From: Rahnella sp. AA
GTDB lineage: Bacteria; Pseudomonadota; Gammaproteobacteria; Enterobacterales; Enterobacteriaceae
Direction of reading: 5' to 3'
NCBI RefSeq assembly: GCF_002834385.1
Contig: NZ_PITQ01000001.1
Coordinates: 682,001 to 746,000, forward strand
DNA length: 64,000 nucleotides
The translations under genes and the position numbers were made by a program. The notes below the pieces were generated by a model. It was given only the letters and a program-made list of their open reading frames with translations. It made no database searches and was not told the origin of the DNA. Positions within the stretch are counted from its first letter, which is position 1. Each line of letters starts with the position of its first letter. Shown here piece by piece: positions 55,065 through 64,000 of this stretch.

Positions 55065-56014
55065 TGAAGCAATTTTGGTTTGCCGTTTGTTTAGTGACGG
55101 GCAGCCTGCTTACTCCAAGTATCGCCTCGGCAGATCAAACTTCCGAGGCGTTATTGCAAGAGATGGGTAAGGCCAGCCAGTCGCTGAATTATGAAATGGG
55201 CTTTATCAACATTACGAAGCAAGGGATCGATTCCTTTCGCTATCGTCATGCTGTCTCTCATCAAGCCTCGCTAGCTCAACTGATCCTGATGGATGGCCCG
55301 CGTCGTGAAATTGTTCAGCGCGGAAAAGACATCAGTTACTTTGAAACCGGGCTGCAACCTTTCACGCTGGATGGCGATCATATCGTTGATTCGTTGCCTT
55401 CCATTGTTTTTAGTGATTTCTCCCTGCTTTCTAAATACTACGATTTTATCGCCGTTGGACGTGCACGCGCTGCGGATCGCCTGAGCCAGGTTATCAGGGT
55501 CGTTTCGCGCGATGGTACGCGGTTTGGGTATGTCATCTGGGTCGATGAACAGACAAAATTACCGATGCGTGTCGATTTGCTAGATCGTGATGGTGAAACA
55601 CTCGAACAGTTCCGCGTCATCAGTTTCGATGAAGGCAAACAAGTGGTAGAGACGCTTGCCGATCTTGATAAGGCCAGTTTGCCCCCTGTGCTTTCCTTGC
55701 CCGTTTCTGAGCAGGCTAAATTCAGCTGGTTGGTTAAATGGCTGCCGGACGGTGTCACTGAAATCGCGAGCAGCCGGAGAAACTTGCCAAACATGCCTGT
55801 CACGATAGAATCACGCCTGTATACTGATGGATTATTCAGTTTCTCCGTCAATATCAGCTCTACGACCAGCGGACCTTCTGAGCAGTTGATCAGGCAGGGG
55901 CGCAGAACGGTGCAGACTGAAATTCGCAACGGAAATGAAATTACCGTCGTTGGCGAATTGCCACCTTCAACCGCCAAACGTATTGCTGACAGTATCGTCT
56001 TCTCCGCAAAATGA
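55064..56014 (+). CDS. rseB: Periplasmic sigma-E regulator RseB
   Basis: 316 aa with a signal peptide (FAVCLVTGSLLTPSIASA, cut before DQTSEALL). The LolA-like N-terminal domain and the C-terminal RseA-contact domain are present (YRHAVSHQ, MDGPRREIVQRG). It binds RseA and shields it from DegS. Confidence 0.95.
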   Translation: MKQFWFAVCLVTGSLLTPSIASADQTSEALLQEMGKASQSLNYEMGFINITKQGIDSFRYRHAVSHQASLAQLILMDGPRREIVQRGKDISYFETGLQPFTLDGDHIVDSLPSIVFSDFSLLSKYYDFIAVGRARAADRLSQVIRVVSRDGTRFGYVIWVDEQTKLPMRVDLLDRDGETLEQFRVISFDEGKQVVETLADLDKASLPPVLSLPVSEQAKFSWLVKWLPDGVTEIASSRRNLPNMPVTIESRLYTDGLFSFSVNISSTTSGPSEQLIRQGRRTVQTEIRNGNEITVVGELPPSTAKRIADSIVFSAK

Positions 56015-56041
56015 TTTTTGGCTAAAAAACCGGGTGATCAC

Positions 56042-56518
56042 ATGATGAAAGAATGGGCCACTGTTATTTCGTGGCAAAATGGTCTTGCAACGCTGCGTTG
56101 TGAAACGCAGGCGGGATGCAGTAGCTGCCATTCACGTTCTGGATGTGGCGCCCGCGTATTGAATGAGTTAGGGCCGCAGACCGAGCATAACCTTCAGGTC
56201 AGCATCAGTGAACCTCTGGAACCGGGTCAAAAAGTTGAGCTGGGAATACCCGAGGGAAGTTTGCTGCGTTCGGCGTTTTTAGTCTATATGACGCCACTTT
56301 TCGGCGTGATTGCTGGCGGCGGTCTGTTACAGGCGCTGCTGAAAGCCGATATCTACGCGGTAATTGGTGCAGTACTTGGCGGCGGTTTAGGTTTTTTGAT
56401 CGCAAAGGCGCTGGCGGCAAAAATTGACGGGAAATCAGGCTATCAGCCGGTTATTTTACAGGTCGGGTTGCCACCTAATGCATTTCGCTATTCTGCAGAC
56501 AACGAATTGCCCTCATAA
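56042..56518 (+). CDS. rseC: SoxR-reducing/RseC membrane protein
   Basis: 158 aa (E. coli 159) from ATG 56042, which aligns with MIKEWATV. A Cys-rich motif CSSCHSRSGCGARVL lies near residue 26-40; two membrane segments follow (LLRSAFLVYMTPLFGVIAGG and the next). It acts in the Rsx/Rnf SoxR-reduction system and was named in the rpoE operon. Confidence 0.93.
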   Translation: MMKEWATVISWQNGLATLRCETQAGCSSCHSRSGCGARVLNELGPQTEHNLQVSISEPLEPGQKVELGIPEGSLLRSAFLVYMTPLFGVIAGGGLLQALLKADIYAVIGAVLGGGLGFLIAKALAAKIDGKSGYQPVILQVGLPPNAFRYSADNELPS

Positions 56519-56546
56519 AACGGCCTAATTCCTGATACGTATAAAT

Positions 56547-56578
56547 GCCACTGTTTCTTCTGATTCAGTGGCTTTTTT
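56547..56578 (+). terminator. Terminator of the rpoE-rseABC operon
   Basis: GCCACTG (56547-56553), CAGTGGC (56566-56572), then six T. Confidence 0.85.
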
Positions 56579-57395
56579 AGTTTCTGACAGGGATGCGGTT
56601 CTGAATCATATGTTCTATCAGCGCGATGAAAAGATCGGCACTTGAGAGCGATGTGTAAGGGACGGAAAACAGGATCCGCCCATGCTTATCCAGTAATCTG
56701 ATCAACGGGCTGTTGCTTCCACCACTGATGAACTGAATGTCCTCAACCGGCACCGTTTTCCCTTCATCGGTTGTCAGCATCAGCGCGCTCAGTCTGATCC
56801 GTTTCTCGTGCGTTGTCATGAGGTTGGAGCTGATAAATCGTTTCAATCCGCAGCGGTCATTAAGTACGCGGGTAAAAAGAATATCGCCACCCTGAGCCAA
56901 TGTATTTAATGCCCACGGGCCACGAAACATCAGCTGTTCATTTTTAATCACTTCAATTAAACGTTCAGAATGAGCAATGTTTGGTGTGATCTTATGCCAG
57001 GTCTTGCTATTTTCCTCACGAAAAATCATTGTATTTAAAATACGTCGTGTGTATTTCCCTGTTCTGAAACGATATATATCCATGATCCGTTCGAACGGGA
57101 TGAAGCGGTTCTTTCTGTCCGTCTGGCTTATTACTAAAATACCATTTTCGTGCAGCTGATAGATCTGATTTGGACGTATGAGCTTCCTCAACATGATGAG
57201 GACAATCCCCAGCGCAATGCTGAGTAAAGCAGACACAACCACGCTGTGCAGGCCGGTTGCTGTATGGCCGAAAGCCAGCAGATAGGCAATTTGCACTGCG
57301 CCGCCGATAAGCAGAATACCTGACAGGACCAGAGTGATCCACGAGTTGGCTTTGGCAAAGCCATGCTGACTTAGCAATCGCCCTTCATTGATCAT
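56577..57395 (-). CDS. Unknown membrane protein with two N-terminal TM segments
   Basis: 272 aa, not recognised. Two hydrophobic helices at about residues 18-40 and 48-68 (WITLVLSGILLIGGAVQIAY; VVVSALLSIALGIVLIML), then a soluble part with a beta-rich pattern (GILVISQTDRKNRFIPFERI, MDIYRFRTGKY) like a PH/bPH-type domain. It is absent from the E. coli rseC-lepA junction, so it is an accessory gene at a core junction. Confidence 0.7.
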   Translation of the reverse strand: MINEGRLLSQHGFAKANSWITLVLSGILLIGGAVQIAYLLAFGHTATGLHSVVVSALLSIALGIVLIMLRKLIRPNQIYQLHENGILVISQTDRKNRFIPFERIMDIYRFRTGKYTRRILNTMIFREENSKTWHKITPNIAHSERLIEVIKNEQLMFRGPWALNTLAQGGDILFTRVLNDRCGLKRFISSNLMTTHEKRIRLSALMLTTDEGKTVPVEDIQFISGGSNSPLIRLLDKHGRILFSVPYTSLSSADLFIALIEHMIQNRIPVRN

Positions 57396-57806
57396 ATTGA
57401 TAACCTTGTGACCGGATTGAATTAAAATAAAAAAGATGTTTAAGGAAGAATTAGAATTAGAGCTTGCCGGTTGGGAAAAGTAATTTTGTTTTTATAACAA
57501 TATATTAAGTTCCAGGATGCGTTTTTGTATATGGGCATTTTCCTAAAACCTAAGGGGTGGGGAACCCACATAAAATATCGGATAACAGAAAAGTACTGAT
57601 AGACCGTTAACGAAAATAAAATGAAATGTTGAACACGCACTTCAGAAAAGCTCGCATAATCTGGAGTTAGGGTATGCCGAGACTAGGTTTTCACGGTGCT
57701 GGCATGTAGAATGCTGCGACTTAGGCGAAAGACAGCCAACCTACAAACCGTCGCTGTATGTTCAAGGCGAATGATTCAGAAATACCAAGGTAAAAAAACT
57801 TTTATA
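57396..57806. other. AT-rich region upstream of lepA
   Basis: 411 bp with no recognisable gene; promoters of lepA and of the divergent membrane protein must be here. A frame read from 57696 into lepA is only a 5' extension. Nothing else was recognised. Confidence 0.4.
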
Positions 57807-59606
57807 ATGAAGCATATACGAAATTTCTCCATTATTGCCCACATTGACCACGGTAAGTCGACGCTGTCAGACCGTATTATTCAAATTTGCGGCGGCTTGT
57901 CTGATCGTGAAATGGAAGCGCAGGTTCTTGATTCAATGGATCTGGAACGCGAACGTGGCATCACAATCAAAGCGCAGAGTGTTACGCTCGACTACAAAGC
58001 GAAAGATGGTCAGGTCTATCACCTGAACTTTATCGATACCCCGGGGCATGTCGACTTTTCCTACGAGGTTTCCCGTTCCCTGGCTGCCTGTGAGGGCGCC
58101 TTGTTGGTGGTCGATGCAGGGCAGGGTGTGGAAGCGCAGACGCTGGCAAACTGCTATACCGCAATGGAAATGGATCTGGAAGTAGTTCCGGTTCTGAACA
58201 AAATCGACTTGCCGGCGGCTGATCCCGATCGCGCTGCGCAGGAAATCGAAGATATCGTGGGCATCGATGCAACCGATGCCGTGCGTTGTTCGGCGAAAAC
58301 CGGCGTTGGAGTGCCAGAGGTGCTGGAACGTCTGGTTCGTGATGTCCCGCCACCGGAGGGTGATCCGGAAGCCCCTCTGCAGGCGCTGATCATCGACTCC
58401 TGGTTCGATAACTACCTTGGCGTGGTTTCTCTGGTCCGTATCAAAAACGGCACCATGAGAAAAGGCGACAAAATCAAAGTGATGAGTACCGGACAGGTGT
58501 ATAACGCCGATCGTCTGGGTATATTCACGCCTAAACGTGTTGATAAAGATGTCCTGAACTGCGGCGAAGTTGGCTGGCTGGTTTGTGCTATCAAAGACAT
58601 CCTGGGCGCGCCGGTTGGCGATACATTAACGCTTGCCCGTAATCCTGCTGATAAAGTCCTGCCTGGTTTCAAAAAAGTGAAACCACAGGTTTATGCCGGT
58701 CTGTTCCCGGTCAGCTCCGACGATTACGAGAACTTCCGTGACGCGCTGGGCAAGCTGAGCCTCAACGATGCTTCTCTGTTCTATGAGCCAGAAAGTTCTA
58801 CGGCGCTGGGCTTTGGATTCCGTATCGGTTTCCTTGGTCTGCTGCACATGGAAATCATTCAGGAACGTCTGGAACGTGAATACGATCTGGATCTGATTAC
58901 CACGGCACCGACGGTAGTGTATGAAGTACTGACGACGAGTAACGAAACGGTTTATGTCGACAGCCCGTCAAAACTGCCCGCTTTGAATAACATTCAGGAG
59001 TTACGCGAACCTATCGCCGAATGTCACATGCTGATGCCACAGGAATATCTGGGCAGCGTGATCACGTTATGCATTGAGAAACGCGGCGTGCAGACCAACA
59101 TGGTTTATCACGGCAATCAGGTTGCGTTGACTTACGAAATCCCAATGGCAGAAGTCGTGCTCGATTTCTTCGACCGTCTGAAGTCCACTTCGCGCGGCTA
59201 TGCGTCGCTTGATTACAATTTCAAACGTTTCCAGACTTCAGACATGGTGCGTGTTGATGTTCTAATCAACGGTGACCGTGTGGATGCGTTGGCACTGATT
59301 ACTCACCGTGGCAACTCACAGTTCCGTGGGCGCCAGTTGGTTGAGAAGATGCAGGAATTGATCCCGCGTCAGCAGTTCGACATTGCAATCCAGGCGGCGA
59401 TTGGTGCTCATATCATTGCCCGTTCCACCGTGAAGCAATTACGTAAAAACGTTCTCGCCAAGTGTTATGGCGGTGACGTCAGCCGTAAGAAAAAACTGTT
59501 GCAGAAACAGAAAGATGGTAAGAAACGCATGAAGCAAGTGGGTAACGTTGAGTTACCACAGGAAGCGTTCCTGGCCATTCTTCACGTAGGCAAAGAAAGC
59601 AAATAA
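57807..59606 (+). CDS. lepA: Elongation factor 4 (LepA)
   Basis: 599 aa GTPase from ATG 57807 ([19 protein letters not shown]). P-loop AHIDHGKST at residues 11-19, DTPGHVDF (G3), NKIDLP (G4), and the C-terminal CTD with QEAFLAILH. It acts on the ribosome in translation elongation/initiation under stress. lepB follows 28 bp downstream. Confidence 0.98.
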   Translation: MKHIRNFSIIAHIDHGKSTLSDRIIQICGGLSDREMEAQVLDSMDLERERGITIKAQSVTLDYKAKDGQVYHLNFIDTPGHVDFSYEVSRSLAACEGALLVVDAGQGVEAQTLANCYTAMEMDLEVVPVLNKIDLPAADPDRAAQEIEDIVGIDATDAVRCSAKTGVGVPEVLERLVRDVPPPEGDPEAPLQALIIDSWFDNYLGVVSLVRIKNGTMRKGDKIKVMSTGQVYNADRLGIFTPKRVDKDVLNCGEVGWLVCAIKDILGAPVGDTLTLARNPADKVLPGFKKVKPQVYAGLFPVSSDDYENFRDALGKLSLNDASLFYEPESSTALGFGFRIGFLGLLHMEIIQERLEREYDLDLITTAPTVVYEVLTTSNETVYVDSPSKLPALNNIQELREPIAECHMLMPQEYLGSVITLCIEKRGVQTNMVYHGNQVALTYEIPMAEVVLDFFDRLKSTSRGYASLDYNFKRFQTSDMVRVDVLINGDRVDALALITHRGNSQFRGRQLVEKMQELIPRQQFDIAIQAAIGAHIIARSTVKQLRKNVLAKCYGGDVSRKKKLLQKQKDGKKRMKQVGNVELPQEAFLAILHVGKESK

Positions 59607-59634
59607 ATCCTTAATTGAGTAGTAGGGAGTATGC

Positions 59635-60612
59635 ATGGCTAACATGTTTGCCCTGATCCTGGCGATTGCAACGCTAGTGTCAGGGATTATCTGGTGCCTT
59701 GATCGTTTTAAGCTGGCACCTGCACGCCGGGCTAAAATTGAGAAAATTAAGGCCGAGACAGGAGGTGCTGTTGACGATTCAACGCTGAGCAAGGTCGCGA
59801 AGCAACCCGGCTGGGTTGAAACCTGTGCTTCTGTATTCCCGGTGTTGTTAGTTGTGTTTGTGGTGCGTTCATTTATTTATGAACCCTTCCAGATCCCGTC
59901 CGGCTCCATGATGCCAACGTTGCTTATTGGCGATTTTATTGTGGTTGAGAAATATGCTTATGGTCTGAAAGATCCTATTACTCAGACCAAGTTGATTCCA
60001 ACGGGTGAGCCAAAGCGCGGCGACGTCGTGGTATTTAAATATCCGCTTAATCCCAGCGTGGACTATATTAAGCGTCTGGTTGGTTTGCCTGGTGATCGTG
60101 TGACTTACGATCCGTTTAGCAAGCAGGTGACCGTACAGCCCGCGTGTGAAAGCGGTAAAAATTGCAATACGGCACTGGCGGTGACTTATGACACCGGCGT
60201 TGCCAGCGATTTCGTACAGACTTTTGGTCAGTCATCGGGTGGTGAAGCCAGCAGTGGTTTCTTTGAAACGCCGCCTGCCGAGAATGTCCCGCAAGATGGG
60301 GTTCGTTTGGTACAGCGCAATGAAACACTGGGCAACGTAACTCATCGTATTCTGACCGTGCCAGGTGCGCGTGACCAATTGGGGGCGTATTATCAGCAAC
60401 CAGGTCAACCACTGGGAACATGGGTTGTCCCGGCCGGCCATTATTTCATGATGGGTGACAACCGCGATAACAGCGCTGACAGCCGTTATTGGGGATTTGT
60501 CCCTGAGCAGAATTTAGTGGGTAAAGCTTCTGCAATCTGGATGAGCTTTAAAAAACAGGAAGGCGAGTGGCCGACCGGTGTTCGTTTAAGCCGTATCGGT
60601 GGAATTCATTAA
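59635..60612 (+). CDS. lepB: Signal peptidase I
   Basis: 325 aa. Two N-terminal membrane segments (about 3-20 and 62-80). Catalytic Ser91 in PSGSMMP and Lys146 in YIKRLVGLPGD, one off the E. coli numbering; GDNRDNSADSRYWG is the third signature. It cleaves signal peptides on the periplasmic side. Confidence 0.97.
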   Translation: MANMFALILAIATLVSGIIWCLDRFKLAPARRAKIEKIKAETGGAVDDSTLSKVAKQPGWVETCASVFPVLLVVFVVRSFIYEPFQIPSGSMMPTLLIGDFIVVEKYAYGLKDPITQTKLIPTGEPKRGDVVVFKYPLNPSVDYIKRLVGLPGDRVTYDPFSKQVTVQPACESGKNCNTALAVTYDTGVASDFVQTFGQSSGGEASSGFFETPPAENVPQDGVRLVQRNETLGNVTHRILTVPGARDQLGAYYQQPGQPLGTWVVPAGHYFMMGDNRDNSADSRYWGFVPEQNLVGKASAIWMSFKKQEGEWPTGVRLSRIGGIH

Positions 60613-60683
60613 TTTAATGGTGCCTATTAACGCAGCATTATATGTTCACTCGTTGTAGAATATCTTTTCGGGCGATAAAAGTT

Positions 60684-60730
60684 GGCTCCCCTGATTTTTA
60701 ATGTTTATTAAAAAAACAGCAGAGGGAGCC
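60684..60730 (+). promoter_or_regulatory. rnc leader hairpin, probable RNase III site
   Basis: GGCTCCC (60684-60690) and GGGAGCC (60724-60730) with inner A/T pairing form a long stem before rnc. In E. coli RNase III cuts a hairpin in its own leader and lowers its mRNA level. Confidence 0.6.
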
Positions 60731-60821
60731 ACTGCAAACGAAACAGCTTTGGATTGGCTTAGGGCGAAGCAGGCCTGTTCCGTATGCTGAAGTTTTTGAC
60801 GCATTCTTGATCTATTGGTAA

Positions 60822-62407
<1,586 letters not shown>

Positions 62408-62418
62408 GGTCCGCGCCT

Positions 62419-63153
62419 ATGGAAGGCTGGCAACGCGCATTTGTTTTGCATGGGCGACCTTACAGTGAAACCAGCCTTATGCTGGATCTCTTCACTGAAG
62501 GACAGGGGCGGGTACGCATACTGGCTAAAGGTGCGCGTGGCCGCCGGTCCAATCTGAAAGGTTGCCTTCAGCCTTTTACGCCGTTGCTGGTTCGCTGGAG
62601 CGGACGGGGAGAAGTCAAAACCCTGCGCAACGCCGAACCAGTTTCTCTGGCACTTCCGCTTTCCGGTTTGATGCTTTACAGCGGCCTGTATGTAAACGAG
62701 CTGGTTTCCCGTGTGCTTGAGCAGGAAGCGAATTATTCCGCATTATTCTTCGATTATCTGAATTGCCTGCAAAATCTGGCCGGTGCTACCGGCTCGCCGG
62801 AATATGCTTTGCGCCAGTTCGAATTATCCCTTTTGTACCATCTGGGTTACGGCGTCGATTTTCTGCACTGCGCAGGCAGCGGCGAAGAAGTAAGTGACAC
62901 CATGACTTACCGTTACCGCGAAGAGAAAGGGTTTATCGCCAGCCTGGTTATCGATAATTCCAGTTTCACCGGCAGGGATTTAAAAGCCCTCGCCAGTCGT
63001 GAATTCGACGTCGTTACCTTGCGCGCAGCCAAACGTTTCACACGCATGGCGTTGAAGCCGTATCTCGGCGGAAAACCGCTGAAAAGCCGTGAGCTGTTCC
63101 GCCAGTTTCAGGTAAAAAAGCCCGTCTCATCTTCTGACAATTCTGCCGGTTAA
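62419..63153 (+). CDS. recO: DNA repair protein RecO
   Basis: 244 aa. N-terminal OB fold ([36 protein letters not shown]) and helical C-terminal part. It loads RecA with RecR in the RecF pathway. In the usual rnc-era-recO-pdxJ operon. Confidence 0.96.
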   Translation: MEGWQRAFVLHGRPYSETSLMLDLFTEGQGRVRILAKGARGRRSNLKGCLQPFTPLLVRWSGRGEVKTLRNAEPVSLALPLSGLMLYSGLYVNELVSRVLEQEANYSALFFDYLNCLQNLAGATGSPEYALRQFELSLLYHLGYGVDFLHCAGSGEEVSDTMTYRYREEKGFIASLVIDNSSFTGRDLKALASREFDVVTLRAAKRFTRMALKPYLGGKPLKSRELFRQFQVKKPVSSSDNSAG

Positions 63154-63253
63154 TTCAGACTCCGCTCTACACCCCGACATACGGTAAGGTGTAAACTGCG
63201 GAAATCGCTTTTGTTTCATTCTTAAATCAATCCATTCAAAATCTGGAGCTGTT

Positions 63254-63985
63254 ATGGCTGAGTTGCTGTTGGGCGTTAACATTGATCACATCGCGACACT
63301 GCGTAATGCGCGCGGTACGGCTTACCCTGACCCGGTCCAGGCTGCATTTATCGCCGAGCAGGCGGGTGCGGACGGCATTACCGTTCACCTGCGAGAAGAT
63401 CGCCGCCATATTACTGACCGTGATGTGCGTCTTTTGCGCCAGACAATCCAGACCCGGATGAATCTGGAAATGGCCGTGACCGATGAAATGGTCGGGATCG
63501 CCTGTGAAATTCTGCCGCATTTCTGCTGCCTGGTGCCGGAAAAGCGTGAAGAAGTGACCACCGAAGGCGGGCTGGATGTGGCCGGTCAGCTCGACAAAAT
63601 GACGGTCGCCGTTTCACGTCTCAGCGAAGCGGGAATTCTGGTTTCCCTGTTCATCGACCCGGATCTGCGCCAGATTGATGCCGCTGTGGCTGTCGGCGCG
63701 CCTTATATCGAAATCCATACCGGTGCTTATGCGGAAGCTAAAACTGACCTTGAGCGTCTGGCTGAACTGGAACGCATCAAACAAGGTGCAGCGTACGCCG
63801 CGGGCAAAGGCCTGAAAGTGAATGCGGGCCACGGCCTGACTTACCATAACGTGCAGCCGATTGCGGCTCTGCCGGAAATGCATGAGCTGAATATCGGCCA
63901 CGCGATTATCGGTCAGGCTGTTATCGACGGTTTGTCGGGGGCGGTACGTGAGATGAAAAATCTGATGAGAGAAGCACGTCGGTAA
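63254..63985 (+). CDS. pdxJ: Pyridoxine 5'-phosphate synthase PdxJ
   Basis: 243 aa TIM barrel, making PNP from 1-deoxyxylulose 5-phosphate and aminoacetone phosphate. [29 protein letters not shown] and [11 protein letters not shown] are the catalytic segments. Overlaps acpS by one base (TAATG). Confidence 0.97.
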   Translation: MAELLLGVNIDHIATLRNARGTAYPDPVQAAFIAEQAGADGITVHLREDRRHITDRDVRLLRQTIQTRMNLEMAVTDEMVGIACEILPHFCCLVPEKREEVTTEGGLDVAGQLDKMTVAVSRLSEAGILVSLFIDPDLRQIDAAVAVGAPYIEIHTGAYAEAKTDLERLAELERIKQGAAYAAGKGLKVNAGHGLTYHNVQPIAALPEMHELNIGHAIIGQAVIDGLSGAVREMKNLMREARR

Positions 63986-64000
63986 TGAGCATTTTAGGTT
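63985..64000 (+). CDS. acpS: Start of holo-ACP synthase gene (partial)
   Basis: ATG at 63985 reads MSILG up to the window end, as AcpS starts (MAILGLG). It overlaps pdxJ by one base, the standard pdxJ-acpS order. Identity rests on position and five residues. Confidence 0.72.

Overview
The window is a stretch of an Enterobacterales chromosome. The gene order (smpB-ssrA, ratA-rnfH, bamE-recN-nadK, grpE, ung-grcA, srmB-trmN6-nadB, rseD-rpoE-rseABC, lepA-lepB-rnc-era-recO-pdxJ-acpS) and the tmRNA tag ANDENYALAA are enterobacterial. The rare gpdQ operon and the overall protein divergence from E. coli suggest a Yersiniaceae member such as Rahnella or a relative; that is inference, not proof.

Layout. 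1-2712: end of an allose/allulose-type sugar operon (permease C-terminus, alsE, alsK, ribokinase-type kinase). 2713-5476: accessory cassette with an orphan P4-phage-like immunity RNA leader in front of a small unknown gene, then a convergent AbiEi/AbiEii toxin-antitoxin pair with its own inverted-repeat operators. 5477-10489: ABC importer wrapped around the glycerophosphodiesterase GpdQ. 10536-23759: mixed metabolic and stress genes (HD nucleotidase-like protein, YqfA, orphan lysine/ornithine N-hydroxylase, PhzF, isonitrile hydratase-like protein, a LysR-controlled M20/binding-protein/M28 peptidase operon, XRE-cupin regulator, Ada, three GNATs). 23886-30405: galactitol catabolism in the order gatZABCDY with a divergent DeoR-type gatR. 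30598-31377: amino-acid binding protein.

31643-42499: a satellite island inserted at the CCA end of ssrA, bounded by an 85-bp direct repeat with one mismatch. It carries a P4-type integrase, an unknown protein, AlpA, a P4-type immunity RNA (C4 family), a small CxxC protein, a primase-helicase, an iteron array that is probably the replication origin, a Ner-like repressor, a very AT-rich 959-residue nuclease/P-loop NTPase and a small terminase subunit. It has no capsid or tail genes, so it looks like a phage-inducible island (PICI/P4-like) using a helper phage. The nuclease-NTPase is the best candidate for an undescribed anti-phage system.

42497-64000: conserved core, from ssrA/smpB to pdxJ and the first codons of acpS, with good regulatory sites (two LexA boxes at recN, a sigma-32 promoter at grpE, an FNR box at grcA, the rseD-rpoE coupled leader, an RNase III-type hairpin before rnc).

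The most unusual observation is that the window holds two P4-type immunity leaders with the same architecture but different pairing sequences: one inside the island, and one with no satellite around it, controlling a small gene next to a toxin-antitoxin operon.
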